Origin: Aquincola tertiaricarbonis
GTDB taxonomy: Bacteria; Pseudomonadota; Gammaproteobacteria; Burkholderiales; Burkholderiaceae_C
Direction: 5' to 3'
DNA: 64,000 bases
Assembly (NCBI RefSeq): GCF_023573145.1
Contig: NZ_CP097635.1
Location: 1,860,001 to 1,924,000 of the forward strand
Each line of letters starts with the position of its first letter. Positions within the stretch are counted from its first letter, which is position 1. Positions 19,184 through 29,115 of this stretch are shown in pieces. A program made the position numbers and the translations under genes. A model generated the notes under the pieces. The model searched no databases and had not been told where the DNA came from. It saw nothing but the letters and a program-made list of their open reading frames with translations.

Positions 19184-20086
19184 ATGCTGGAAGAATTGGA
19201 TGTGAGCCTGCTGCGCGCTTTGCAGGCTTTGCTCAACACCGTCAGCGTTTCGGGCGCCGCCGTGAGGCTGGGCCAGCAGCAGCCGGCCATGAGCCGCAAG
19301 CTCGGCGTGCTGCGCCGCCTCACGGGCGACCAGCTGCTGGTGCGCGTGGGCAACCAGATGCAGCTCACCCCCCGGGCCGAAGTGCTGCGCCCCGTCGTCG
19401 ACCGTGTACTGGCCGAGCTGGCCCAGCTGTCGCCGCACCAGGGCTTTCTGCCGGCGCAGATGCAGCGCCAGTTCACCATCGCCTGCTACGACTTCCTGCC
19501 CGTGGAACGCTTCGCCGATCTGGTCGGCGAACTGGTGCTGGCCTCACCGGCGTCGTCGTTCGTCATCCAGGGCATCGCCGACAAGAACGACTTCGTGCGC
19601 CGCATGTGTGATGGCGAGCTGGACGTGGCCATCACCAGCCGCATGGACATCCCGGGCGTGCTGCGCTCATCGCGCCTGCTGTCCGATCCGCTGGCGGCGG
19701 TGGTCCGGCCCGACCATGCGCTGGCGGCAGGCATGGACCTGGCCGTCTACGGGCAGGCGCGGCACATCTCGGCGCTGGAGCGGGCCCGGGGTGCGGGTGC
19801 CGCGGTGGACGTGCTGCTGGCCGCGGCCGGTGTGCGGCACGAGGTGGCCATCCGCACCCAGTACCTGAGCCTGGTGCCCGCCATGGTCGCGCGCACCGGC
19901 ATGGTCTTTACCACCGGGCTGCGGCATGCGCAGCGCATGGCCGCCGACCATGGCCTGGTGTGCGTGCCGATGCCGACCGAGATCGGGTCCATCGTCTCGT
20001 ACCTGGTGTGGCACGAACGCACCCACCTGGAGCCGGCGGCGCGCTGGCTGCGCGAGCAGCTGACCTTGCGGCTGCGGTCCATCTAG
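19184..20086 (+). CDS. LysR-family transcriptional regulator
   Basis: 300 residues. N-terminal winged helix (LDVSLLRALQALLNTVSVSG, AAVRLGQQQPAMSRKLGVLR) is followed by an inducer-binding domain (FTIACYDFLPVERFADLVGE, DVAITSRMDIPG). Sits divergently from the Bug-deaminase operon, which it very likely controls. The inducer is not deducible from the sequence. Confidence 0.93.
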   Translation: MLEELDVSLLRALQALLNTVSVSGAAVRLGQQQPAMSRKLGVLRRLTGDQLLVRVGNQMQLTPRAEVLRPVVDRVLAELAQLSPHQGFLPAQMQRQFTIACYDFLPVERFADLVGELVLASPASSFVIQGIADKNDFVRRMCDGELDVAITSRMDIPGVLRSSRLLSDPLAAVVRPDHALAAGMDLAVYGQARHISALERARGAGAAVDVLLAAAGVRHEVAIRTQYLSLVPAMVARTGMVFTTGLRHAQRMAADHGLVCVPMPTEIGSIVSYLVWHERTHLEPAARWLREQLTLRLRSI

Positions 20087-20173
20087 GGGTGGCCGGGCCT
20101 GTCTCTAGGGGTAGGGCGCCCACCGGTGCGTGACTACGATGGGCCGCAGTGCATCTGACCGGGGAGAAGGCAC

Positions 20174-20785
20174 ATGAAGGCAATGTGGATCGCGGCCCTG
20201 GCCGCCGTGGCGGGCACCGCGCAGGCTGCCACCGTGGTGAACGTGCCGGGGGCGGACGGTGGTGCCGGCACCGTGGAAGCCGTCAGCTACCCGGTGGCCG
20301 CGGGCACCGTGCTCACGTTCACCAATGCGGTGACGCTGGATCTGGCGGCAGGCGACTACCTGCTCACGCCCACCGTGGTCGGCCGCACCGCCGGTGCCAC
20401 CTTCGGCGGATGGAACTTCCAGTCCACCGTGGGCGGCAGCTGGGGCAACCACTTCGTGGCGGGCGCCGACCTGGGCAATGGCCGCTACCAGGTGCTGCTG
20501 GACGCCACCACCGTGCCCGAGCCCACCTGCAAGAACCACTTCTGCGCCTACGACAGCGAGCAGCAGGCCATCGACGCCTGGCTGGCCACGCCCGCTTTCC
20601 GGCTGCGGCTGGACTCGGCCACCCGCGTGGGCTTTGTCTCGGCCGACTACTACCTGCCCGACAACCTGGGCGGCATCTCCTTCGTCGTCAGCAGCGTGCC
20701 CGAGCCGGCTTCGGCCGCACTGCTGGCGGCGGGGGCGCTGCTGCTGGGCTGGCGGCTGCGTCAGGCCCGGGGCGGCGCTTCGTAG
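20174..20785 (+). CDS. Exported protein with PEP-CTERM sorting signal
   Basis: 203 residues. Signal peptide MKAMWIAALAAVAGTAQA, a beta-rich middle with two Cys (TCKNHFCAYDS), and a C-terminal VPEPASAALLAAGALLLGW followed by RLRQAR. This is the PEP motif, hydrophobic segment and basic tail that exosortase EpsH/XrtA processes in exopolysaccharide-making bacteria. No exosortase gene is in the window. A purine-rich ribosome site (GGGGAGAAGG) precedes the ATG. Its last 25 bases overlap the convergent VOC gene. The middle domain is not one I recognise. Confidence 0.88.
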   Translation: MKAMWIAALAAVAGTAQAATVVNVPGADGGAGTVEAVSYPVAAGTVLTFTNAVTLDLAAGDYLLTPTVVGRTAGATFGGWNFQSTVGGSWGNHFVAGADLGNGRYQVLLDATTVPEPTCKNHFCAYDSEQQAIDAWLATPAFRLRLDSATRVGFVSADYYLPDNLGGISFVVSSVPEPASAALLAAGALLLGWRLRQARGGAS

Positions 20786-21192
20786 AGTTCCAGCGGCAGG
20801 TCGTCCGGGTCGGCAAAGAACACGAAGCGGCGGCCGGTGTACTCGTCCACCCGCACCGGTTCCACGGCCACGCCATGGGCTTCCAGCAGGGCCTTGCAGC
20901 GGTCCACGTCGTCCACCTCGAAGGCCAGGTGCCGCAGGCCCTGGGCCTCGGGGTACGAAGGCCGCGGCGGCGCCCCCGGAAACGAGAACAGCTCCACCTG
21001 CGAGCCATCGGGCAGCGCCAGGTCCAGCTTCCAGGAGCGGCGCGCCTCGCGGTAATGCTCGGCCACCACGGCCAGGCCCAGCACCTGGGTATAGAAGTGC
21101 TTGGAGCGCGCGTAGTCGGCGCAGATGATGGCCGCATGGTGGATGCGGCGCAGCGGCAGGCCCGGCAACTGAGTTGCGTGCGCGGTGCTCAT
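20761..21192 (-). CDS. VOC-family (glyoxalase-like) metalloprotein
   Basis: 143 residues from the ATG at 21192. Vicinal-oxygen-chelate fold with metal-ligand positions visible: RRIHHAAIICADYARSKHFY near the start, VELFSFPGAP, GLRHLAFEVDD and DDLPLELYE. It resembles GloA2/YaeR-like proteins of unknown substrate. It stands alone on the minus strand, just after the zinc-ribbon gene. Confidence 0.85.
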   Translation of the reverse strand: MSTAHATQLPGLPLRRIHHAAIICADYARSKHFYTQVLGLAVVAEHYREARRSWKLDLALPDGSQVELFSFPGAPPRPSYPEAQGLRHLAFEVDDVDRCKALLEAHGVAVEPVRVDEYTGRRFVFFADPDDLPLELYEAPPRA

Positions 21193-21203
21193 CACGGGCT
21201 GCG

Positions 21204-21527
21204 TCAGGCCGCGGGGTCGGGCCGGTTGGCCGCGGGCACCACACCGGCCTTGGCCTCGGCGCCCACGTTGTCTTCAATGGCCATGTGCAGCCGGGCCACG
21301 GCCTCACGCTCGCCCTTGATGGCGTAGGTGTCGTGGCCGCAGGCCGGGCAATGCGCGGTGAACGCGGCCTGAATGCCGTCCAGCCCCGCGATGTCCATCG
21401 GCGACATGTCGGTGAGCTGCGCCTGGCAGTTGTTGCAGGTGATGAACTTGGGCCGCAGCGCCAGCTGCCGGTCGATGGCGGCGGCCTTGCGTTGCTCGGT
21501 GGTGCCGCGCAGGCGGGCTTGTCCCAT
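21204..21527 (-). CDS. Small zinc-ribbon protein, function unknown
   Basis: 107 residues from the ATG at 21527 (MGQARLRGTTEQR). Two CxxC knuckles (TCNNCQAQ and HCPACGHD), 35 residues apart, suggest a zinc ribbon. A basic N-terminus and a Pro-rich end flank it. It lies 11 bases upstream of the VOC gene, so the two may be co-transcribed. An open frame extends far upstream, but that part is Pro/Ser-rich and unlike a protein. I do not recognise a named family. Confidence 0.7.
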   Translation of the reverse strand: MGQARLRGTTEQRKAAAIDRQLALRPKFITCNNCQAQLTDMSPMDIAGLDGIQAAFTAHCPACGHDTYAIKGEREAVARLHMAIEDNVGAEAKAGVVPAANRPDPAA

Positions 21528-21609
21528 GAAAAATCCTTGTGGCGGGGAGGAGGGCGCGGCGCAGGGCCGCGAAGGCCGCCACGATACCGCGGCTGCGGCA
21601 ACGCCCGCG

Positions 21610-21792
21610 TCAGCGGCGCTTGCGCGTGGCCTGGTCGGCCTTGCGCCGACAGCGCAGCAGGCCACCCGCTGCCATGTTGTCGATGGGCTCGTCCATGTGC
21701 TCGCGGGAGTCGGGCTCGATGGGGGTGATGGGTTGGTGGCGTGGGGTAAGGGGATGGGCATGGGGGGCTCGGGGTGGTCTGCCAGGGGACAT
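21610..21792 (-). CDS. Possible small basic protein
   Basis: 60 codons from an ATG at 21792, with an internal ATG giving the 28-residue MDEPIDNMAAGGLLRCRRKA and a basic end RKRR. It fills most of the 320-base space between the zinc-ribbon gene and the CRISPR array. Composition looks more protein-like in its last third than before. No family recognised; it may be noncoding. Confidence 0.3.
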   Translation of the reverse strand: MSPGRPPRAPHAHPLTPRHQPITPIEPDSREHMDEPIDNMAAGGLLRCRRKADQATRKRR

Positions 21793-21851
21793 AAACAGAC
21801 AACTCACCGGTCGGGCGGGGCGATCGCGCGGGTTGATAGGACGTCACCGCT

Positions 21852-21888
21852 CATGGGCCCATCCCGCTCGCGCGAAGTAGCCAGCGGC
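21852..21888 (-). repeat. Decayed terminal CRISPR repeat
   Basis: The 3' half on the plus strand (GCGAAGTAGCCAGCGGC) matches the array repeat at 14 of its 17 bases, while the other half is lost. It lies exactly one spacer length (35 bases, 21889-21923) from the first recognisable repeat. It is best read as the oldest, leader-distal end of the array, now eroded. Confidence 0.65.
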
Positions 21889-21923
21889 TGCCACACCGAG
21901 ACTGGCGCGCCGCCGACCTGTTG

Positions 21924-24900
21924 GTTTCAACCCACGCCGACAGCCGAAGTGGTCAGCGGCCACCCGCGGCGGTATCTCAGTGAGCACCTCACCGTTTCAA
22001 CCCACGCCGACCACCGAAGTGGTCAGCGGCGGCCATACAGCCGCGGCGTCAGCTCGCCCGACGTGTTTCAACCCACGCCGACCACCGAAGTGGTCAGCGG
22101 CCGGGCACATCACGTACCACCGCACGGACAACCCGTTTCAACCCACGCTGACCACCGAAGTGGTCAGCGGCGTACACGCCCGACAGCTGCGAGCCCTGCT
22201 GGATGTTTCAACCCACGCTGACCACCGAAGTGGTCAGCGGCCACGGCGCTGCTGACGTTGCGCGCCACCGTGTGGTTTCAACCCACGCTGACCACCGAAG
22301 TGGTCAGCGGCGAAGACCGCCAGGGCCGCGCGCATGCGCTTCTGGTTTCAACCCACGCTGACCACCGAAGTGGTCAGCGGCGCCCAGCTTGTGGCCAAGG
22401 GCGCCAGCCGCACGATGTTTCAACCCACGCTGACCACCGAAGTGGTCAGCGGCCAGCCGCGCAGGCGGCGTCATCAAACTGCGAATGGGTTTCAACCCAC
22501 GCTGACCACCGAAGTGGTCAGCGGCCAGCCGCGCAGGCGGCGTCATCAAACTGCGAATGGGTTTCAACCCACGCTGACCACCGAAGTGGTCAGCGGCATG
22601 GCCTGTAGCTGCTGGTCGGACCAGCATCGGCCGTTTCAACCCACGCTGACCACCGAAGTGGTCAGCGGCTTGCGCACGCGCGCCGCCATGTCCCAGGTCT
22701 TGCTGTTTCAACCCACGCTGACCACCGAAGTGGTCAGCGGCAGCCCATCAGGTGGGCCATGGGCGAGCCCGGCACGTTTCAACCCACGCTGACCACCGAA
22801 GTGGTCAGCGGCGTGGCTCAGTGAGCAGCAGCCGGTGGCGCGAGTGTTTCAACCCACGCTGACCACCGAAGTGGTCAGCGGCTCATCGACTCGGCAATCA
22901 TGCCGTGGGCGTTCATGTTTCAACCCACGCTGACCACCGAAGTGGTCAGCGGCCACCGCCGGCACCGTTGACCGTGTAGGCCTCGCAGTTTCAACCCACG
23001 CTGACCACCGAAGTGGTCAGCGGCCGCGGTCGGGCAGGCCGTCGCCTGGCTGCCAGTAGTTTCAACCCACGCTGACCACCGAAGTGGTCAGCGGCCATTG
23101 CGCTTCTCCTGTCGATTGGCCTTCTTCCTGTTTCAACCCACGCTGACCACCGAAGTGGTCAGCGGCCACGGCGCGCGGGCGCTGCGGCACGAACGACTTG
23201 GAGTTTCAACCCACGCTGACCACCGAAGTGGTCAGCGGCGCCGAACAGGCGGCCCACCGGGATGCGCTCGGTGGCGTTTCAACCCACGCTGACCACCGAA
23301 GTGGTCAGCGGCGCGTCGATGCATGCGGCTCGCGCGGCCACTGAACCCGTTTCAACCCACGCTGACCACCGAAGTGGTCAGCGGCGTCATTGCAAACCGT
23401 GGGCCAGCAAGCACCCACACGTTTCAACCCACGCTGACCACCGAAGTGGTCAGCGGCGCCACCAAGGCAGGAGCTGCTGCCACCGTTGCTGTTTCAACCC
23501 ACGCTGACCACCGAAGTGGTCAGCGGCGCCGGTGATCGTGCGGGTTTCGCTCGGCGGAACGTTTCAACCCACGCTGACCACCGAAGTGGTCAGCGGCCGA
23601 TCGACAGCAGCAGCCTGCCGGCTGGCACCTGGTTTCAACCCACGCTGACCACCGAAGTGGTCAGCGGCCCTGCCGAGCATCGAGCTGGGCGGGCCCATGA
23701 TCGTTTCAACCCACGCTGACCACCGAAGTGGTCAGCGGCCCTTGATGGTGCCGGCGTAGATGGTCGCGCTGCTGTTTCAACCCACGCTGACCACCGAAGT
23801 GGTCAGCGGCCTTTGCGCAGCTCGCCGTTGATGAACAGCCGCCAGTTTCAACCCACGCTGACCACCGAAGTGGTCAGCGGCGGCCGGCGCCCAAGCGCAA
23901 CGGCGGTCGCCAACTGTTTCAACCCACGCTGACCACCGAAGTGGTCAGCGGCCAGGCCACCGCCCGCTGGCGCACTGGTGGCCGCGTTTCAACCCACGCT
24001 GACCACCGAAGTGGTCAGCGGCGTCGAGACGGATTCCTTCCCTGCGGAGACGCACGTTTCAACCCACGCTGACCACCGAAGTGGTCAGCGGCATCATCGA
24101 CTCGGCAATCATGCCGTGGGCGTTCATGTTTCAACCCACGCTGACCACCGAAGTGGTCAGCGGCTGGCGCGATGACCGTGCCGGCGTCCTGCGCGCCGTT
24201 TCAACCCACGCTGACCACCGAAGTGGTCAGCGGCGCTCTCGCATGACCGTTACGAGCACCGTCGCCGGTTTCAACCCACGCTGACCACCGAAGTGGTCAG
24301 CGGCGCTACTGCCTGATCGGCCGCGATGCCGGCTACATCGTTTCAACCCACGCTGACCACCGAAGTGGTCAGCGGCCAAAGAGCATCGGCGCGCCGGTGC
24401 CTGTGGAGTCGTTTCAACCCACGCTGACCACCGAAGTGGTCAGCGGCCCGCCTACATCAACGCCGGGGGCACCCGCGCATGTTTCAACCCACGCTGACCA
24501 CCGAAGTGGTCAGCGGCGGCGCTGGCATCACGCTGGAGTCGCCGCTGCTCGTGTTTCAACCCACGCTGACCACCGAAGTGGTCAGCGGCGCCGTAGCTTC
24601 GCGCGCTTACGCACAGCCTTCGTGTTTCAACCCACGCTGACCACCGAAGTGGTCAGCGGCCAGCGGCAAGGGCGTGAGCATCAACCGCCTGCTGTTTCAA
24701 CCCACGCTGACCACCGAAGTGGTCAGCGGCCAATCCGGCGCTCCATGTAGCGGGCAGCCACCCAGGTTTCAACCCACGCTGACCACCGAAGTGGTCAGCG
24801 GCGTGGCTGGCTATGCGTGCGCAGCTGACCGTGCTGGTTTCAACCCACGCTGACCACCGAAGTGGTCAGCGGCATGGATTGCCCTGTCGGGCTGCTTAGG

Positions 24901-26860
24901 AAGCGAAGATGTTTCAACCCACGCTGACCACCGAAGTGGTCAGCGGCGTGACGACAGCGAAAGGAGTGCGTGATGGACAAGGTTTCAACCCACGCTGACC
25001 ACCGAAGTGGTCAGCGGCAGGCTCTTGCCCAGGCTCGCGCCCAGGTTGCCGGTGTTTCAACCCACGCTGACCACCGAAGTGGTCAGCGGCGCGGCGCCTT
25101 CAACCCGAACGACCCCAGCATCTTGTTTCAACCCACGCTGACCACCGAAGTGGTCAGCGGCGCAGCATGCCGTCGGGGTCACGCTCGGCCAGGGCCGTTT
25201 CAACCCACGCTGACCACCGAAGTGGTCAGCGGCCGACCCCTAACCGCTCTGAAGGAGCTAGACAAATGTTTCAACCCACGCTGACCACCGAAGTGGTCAG
25301 CGGCCCTTCGCCGGCCACCGCCTGGTCATCCTGGTCAAGTTTCAACCCACGCTGACCACCGAAGTGGTCAGCGGCAGTTGCAACCGTCGCCATCCGACGC
25401 AGCAAGGAAGTTTCAACCCACGCTGACCACCGAAGTGGTCAGCGGCGCAGGCCCGCCACGTCGCCCCAGAAGTTGTCACGGTTTCAACCCACGCTGACCA
25501 CCGAAGTGGTCAGCGGCCGCCGGCCGCACCGGAATACGCCTGGTTGATCTGGTTTCAACCCACGCTGACCACCGAAGTGGTCAGCGGCGGTTGATCCACG
25601 GCATGGAGGGCGCGACGTACAGGTTTCAACCCACGCTGACCACCGAAGTGGTCAGCGGCAGCAGCACGCCGTCGGTGGTGATCTCGTAGTCGATGTTTCA
25701 ACCCACGCTGACCACCGAAGTGGTCAGCGGCCGCCGGCCGTGACATTGATGTCGAGCGTGCGAACGTTTCAACCCACGCTGACCACCGAAGTGGTCAGCG
25801 GCTGCCGGTGCTGACTGTCCAGCCGCTTCCGTCCATGTTTCAACCCACGCTGACCACCGAAGTGGTCAGCGGCGCTTCAGCGTGCCCTGCCCCACCGTCG
25901 CCGGGAAGTTTCAACCCACGCTGACCACCGAAGTGGTCAGCGGCCGCCTTCAACGTCGAATGCCATACGTCACCGGTTGTTTCAACCCACGCTGACCACC
26001 GAAGTGGTCAGCGGCGGCAGCGAATGCCCGGTCAATGCAGTGGCGCAGGTTTCAACCCACGCTGACCACCGAAGTGGTCAGCGGCGCTGTTGTCCAGGTA
26101 GTTGTTGGCGGCGTCGGTGTTTCAACCCACGCTGACCACCGAAGTGGTCAGCGGCGGTCGCGGTCGAGGTCTTCATTGATGGGCACGTTGTTTCAACCCA
26201 CGCTGACCACCGAAGTGGTCAGCGGCGAGATCATGGAGCGGCTGCGCACGGAGGTGTGGGTTTCAACCCACGCTGACCACCGAAGTGGTCAGCGGCAGAA
26301 CAACGCCAGCGGCGCCAGCGCCACCAATGGCGTTTCAACCCACGCTGACCACCGAAGTGGTCAGCGGCGAACCGCCGGCCAGCGCTCAACGCCGGCACGC
26401 TCGTTTCAACCCACGCTGACCACCGAAGTGGTCAGCGGCACTTCTGCAGTTCGGCGTCGATGGTCTTGAGCTGTTTCAACCCACGCTGACCACCGAAGTG
26501 GTCAGCGGCTGAACCGCCGGCCAGCGCTCAACGCCGGCACGCTCGTTTCAACCCACGCTGACCACCGAAGTGGTCAGCGGCGCCGTTGCTGTCGTTGTAG
26601 AGCGTCACCGTCCCGTTTCAACCCACGCTGACCACCGAAGTGGTCAGCGGCGGCTTTTTTGCGTCTGCGCTACACGCTGCACCAGTTTCAACCCACGCTG
26701 ACCACCGAAGTGGTCAGCGGCTCGGGCGTGCCGGGTGGCGACAAGTACCTTGAGTTTCAACCCACGCTGACCACCGAAGTGGTCAGCGGCACCGGCGGCC
26801 GGGCTGCCCTGGGCTACGTCAAGGTTTCAACCCACGCTGACCACCGAAGTGGTCAGCGGC
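21924..26860 (-). CRISPR. Type I-C CRISPR array, 70 repeats and 69 spacers
   Basis: 37-base repeats at a period of 69-74 bases; spacers 32-37 bases. Read on the minus strand the repeat holds a perfect 10-bp stem (CGCTGACCAC with GTGGTCAGCG) closed by TTCG. An 11-base handle TGGGTTGAAAC follows, which would be the 5' tag of the crRNA after Cas5 cuts at the stem base. The array is transcribed on the minus strand, like the cas genes: the leader-side end is at 26860, next to cas2. The three repeats at the far end carry changes (21924, with two; 21994 and 22065, with one), as expected of a leader-distal end. Three spacers occur twice (see findings). All repeats from 22135 on appear identical. Confidence 0.98.
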
Positions 26861-27043
26861 TCCACAGCGCCAAGTCCTTCCGACGGCAGCGAAAAACGCT
26901 CGCCGTTCGCGAACCTGCGGCCATGTGGCGGGTCAGGGACCCGCGCCGGGCCGGCCACTTGCGGTTTTTCATGAAGGGACAAGGACTTGCCGTGGGCGCG
27001 AACCTCGGCGGTGACGGGCGTCACTCGGGGTTCGCGGGCATCA
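26861..27043 (-). promoter_or_regulatory. CRISPR leader
   Basis: 183 bases between the newest repeat and the cas2 stop codon. By position this is the leader that holds the array promoter and guides spacer insertion. It contains an inverted GC block (GGGTCCCTGACCC) and a short T/A run (GCGTTTTTCGCTG in minus-strand reading). No standard -10/-35 pair stands out. Confidence 0.75.
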
Positions 27044-27334
27044 TCATAGGACGAGGGGGTCCTCGAAGTCCGTGGCCTTGAACTTGCCGAACTCGCGCAC
27101 CTCGCAGCCGCGGCTGTCGGCCATGCGGTATAGGCGCAGGCAGTCGGTCTTCAGGTCGACCTCGGCCAGCAGGCGCCGCTCCAGGTCTTCCATCTGCGCC
27201 AGGGTCACCTGGCATTCAAACACCGATTTCTGCACCCGCTGGCCCGTGCTCTCACACACCTTGGCCACCCGGCGCAGGCGGCGGCGGCCGGCGCGGTCTT
27301 CGGTGTTCACGTTGTAGCAGACGATCACCAGCAT
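27044..27334 (-). CDS. cas2: CRISPR adaptation endonuclease Cas2
   Basis: 96 residues from the ATG at 27334 ([16 protein letters not shown]). The N-terminal beta strand with CYNVNTED carries the conserved acidic position of Cas2; a ferredoxin fold follows, with [18 protein letters not shown]. Cas2 dimers bridge two Cas1 dimers in the spacer-integration complex. It is the last cas gene and lies next to the leader. Confidence 0.97.
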   Translation of the reverse strand: MLVIVCYNVNTEDRAGRRRLRRVAKVCESTGQRVQKSVFECQVTLAQMEDLERRLLAEVDLKTDCLRLYRMADSRGCEVREFGKFKATDFEDPLVL

Positions 27335-27363
27335 CGTGGCCTCCCTTTCGCCTTCGCCGTGGC

Positions 27364-28395
27364 CTACCGCATCTGGAAGGGCACGTAGCCCGCCGCCTCG
27401 CCACGCAGGTGCCGCGCCAGCAGGCGGGCCTGCACCAGCGGCACCAAGCCCACGGGGATGCTCTCGGCCAGCAGCGGATGGGTCAGCAGGTCTTTCTTGC
27501 GTTCCTGGTAGGCCGTGACCACGGCCTTGCGGGCATCCCCACACAGCAGCACGGCGCCACCTTCGCGGGTTTCGAAGTCGGCCTCGGAGAGTTGCGCGCG
27601 GTTCACCAACGTCAGGGCCAGCCGGTCGGCCAGCGGGCGGAACTCTTCCATCAGGTCCAGCGCCAGTGCCGCGCGTCCGGGCCGCAAGGCATGCAGCAAG
27701 CCGAGTTGAGGGTCGAGCCCGGCGGTTTCGCAGGCGCTGCGGCAGTCGTTCATCCACATCGCGTAGAGAAAGCTCAACAGCGCATTCATGCGGTCGCGCG
27801 GGGGGCGGCGCGTGCGGCCGTCCATGGTGAAGTGGGCACGCTGGTCGGCGCGCACCAGCCGGTTCAGGCCCGCGAAGTAGGTGCGGGCGGCTTCGCCTTC
27901 CACCCCGCGCAGTGTGTCCAGGTCGGCCGCGCCCGGCACGGCGCGCTGGCTGGCGGCCAAGTCCTTGGCGGCGCGGGCCAGCAGTTGGCGGTCGGTCTCG
28001 TCCTTGGTGTCGCGTGCACCGCGCAGCAGCACATGGCGCTGGTTGCGCAGCTTGCCGGCCACGATGGCGCGCGCCGCCTGCAGCGTGAAGGCCGGGTCAT
28101 CCAGCGCGCGGTGCTGGGCGCGGCGCAGCAGCACGTTGCCGGTGGTTTCGCCTTCCAGCCGGGCTTTGAAGCGGCCGTTCATGTCCAGCAGCACCAGCGC
28201 GATGCCGCCTTCGGCCAGGCGGTGCATCAGGCCGGCGCTCAGGCCCACGTGGCCAAAGCACACCACCGCCTGCAGGTGGTGCAGCGGTACCCGCAGCCGG
28301 GTTTCCTTGTCTTCGTCCACCACGCGCAGGGTGTCGTTGTCCAGCCGCAGGTAGCTGTCGGGCAGCGTGACGTACAGCGTGTTCAGCAGTTGCAT
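27364..28395 (-). CDS. cas1: CRISPR integrase Cas1 (type I-C)
   Basis: 343 residues from the ATG at 28395 ([20 protein letters not shown]). Catalytic region: the helical domain with [31 protein letters not shown] (metal-binding His) and [13 protein letters not shown] (acidic residues). The N-terminal beta domain is complete. Cas1 joins new spacers at the leader end. A longer frame upstream is cas4 read out of frame. Confidence 0.97.
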   Translation of the reverse strand: MQLLNTLYVTLPDSYLRLDNDTLRVVDEDKETRLRVPLHHLQAVVCFGHVGLSAGLMHRLAEGGIALVLLDMNGRFKARLEGETTGNVLLRRAQHRALDDPAFTLQAARAIVAGKLRNQRHVLLRGARDTKDETDRQLLARAAKDLAASQRAVPGAADLDTLRGVEGEAARTYFAGLNRLVRADQRAHFTMDGRTRRPPRDRMNALLSFLYAMWMNDCRSACETAGLDPQLGLLHALRPGRAALALDLMEEFRPLADRLALTLVNRAQLSEADFETREGGAVLLCGDARKAVVTAYQERKKDLLTHPLLAESIPVGLVPLVQARLLARHLRGEAAGYVPFQMR

Positions 28396-28408
28396 CGCGG
28401 CTCCGGGT

Positions 28409-29071
28409 TCAGGCTGGGGCGTCCGGCTCGTCCACGTCGAACACGCGGACGGCCGTGCCGGTGTCCTGCAGCGCGGCCCAGGCCTGCGGCTGGCAGCGGT
28501 CGCGCAGTGAGCAGTTAGGGCAGCGCCGGGTGTCGGTGGTGGGCGGGGGCAGCACGCCTTGCCGCAGCATGGCCCGGATGGCATGCGCGCTGCTGCGAAC
28601 CTGCTCGCGCAGCGCATCGGTGATGGGCACCACGCGCCGGCGCTTGGAGCTGGCATAGAACAGGGCGCCTTCCGCCACCGCATGGCCGGTCATGGCTTCC
28701 AGGCACAGGGCTTGGGCGGCCAGTTGCAGGTCGTCCGCTGCGGCGATGTCGGCCGCCTTGTGCCGCGAGCCGTGCTTGTACTCCACCGGGTAGGGCGTGC
28801 CGTCGGGCTCGAACTCCACTGCATCGGCCTTGCCGATCAAGCCGAGTTCGTCGTGCCACACCGGCAGCGCCCGTTCAATGCGCAGCCCCTTGCGCATCTC
28901 CATGCCCGGCTGGTCCACCTGCCGGTGCACGGCCTGGCCGCGCAGGGTGTGCAGGTTGTCGTCGAAGGCCTGCTCCAGGTGGATCAGGCCGCATTGGCGC
29001 GGGCAATAGGCCCAGTGCTGCAGGGCCGACAACGGCAAGGGGTCTTCAGGCTCGGCGGTGGCGGTGGGCAT
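28409..29071 (-). CDS. cas4: CRISPR adaptation nuclease Cas4
   Basis: 220 residues. RecB-family nuclease motifs (GKADAVEFEPDG, PVEYKHG) and four Cys for an iron-sulfur cluster: one at YCPRQCGL near the start and three in CPNCSLRDRC near the end. Cas4 trims prespacers and selects those with the right PAM. It is next to cas1 in an operon-like order. Confidence 0.97.
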   Translation of the reverse strand: MPTATAEPEDPLPLSALQHWAYCPRQCGLIHLEQAFDDNLHTLRGQAVHRQVDQPGMEMRKGLRIERALPVWHDELGLIGKADAVEFEPDGTPYPVEYKHGSRHKAADIAAADDLQLAAQALCLEAMTGHAVAEGALFYASSKRRRVVPITDALREQVRSSAHAIRAMLRQGVLPPPTTDTRRCPNCSLRDRCQPQAWAALQDTGTAVRVFDVDEPDAPA

Positions 29072-29115
29072 GGCTTGCTCCTGGCCGCCGCGGCATGGGC
29101 GGCGGCCGGTCGGGC

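Noticed and set aside
20105..21847. 580-codon minus-strand frame across the PEP-CTERM and VOC genes
   Set aside because: It is out of frame with both the VOC and zinc-ribbon genes and has Arg/Pro/Gly-rich, domain-free sequence.
21980..27081. Many open frames on both strands through the CRISPR array, with a recurring FQPTLTTEVVSG or VSTHADHRSGQR pattern
   Set aside because: They are the array repeat translated in two frames, joined by spacers. Nothing is coded.
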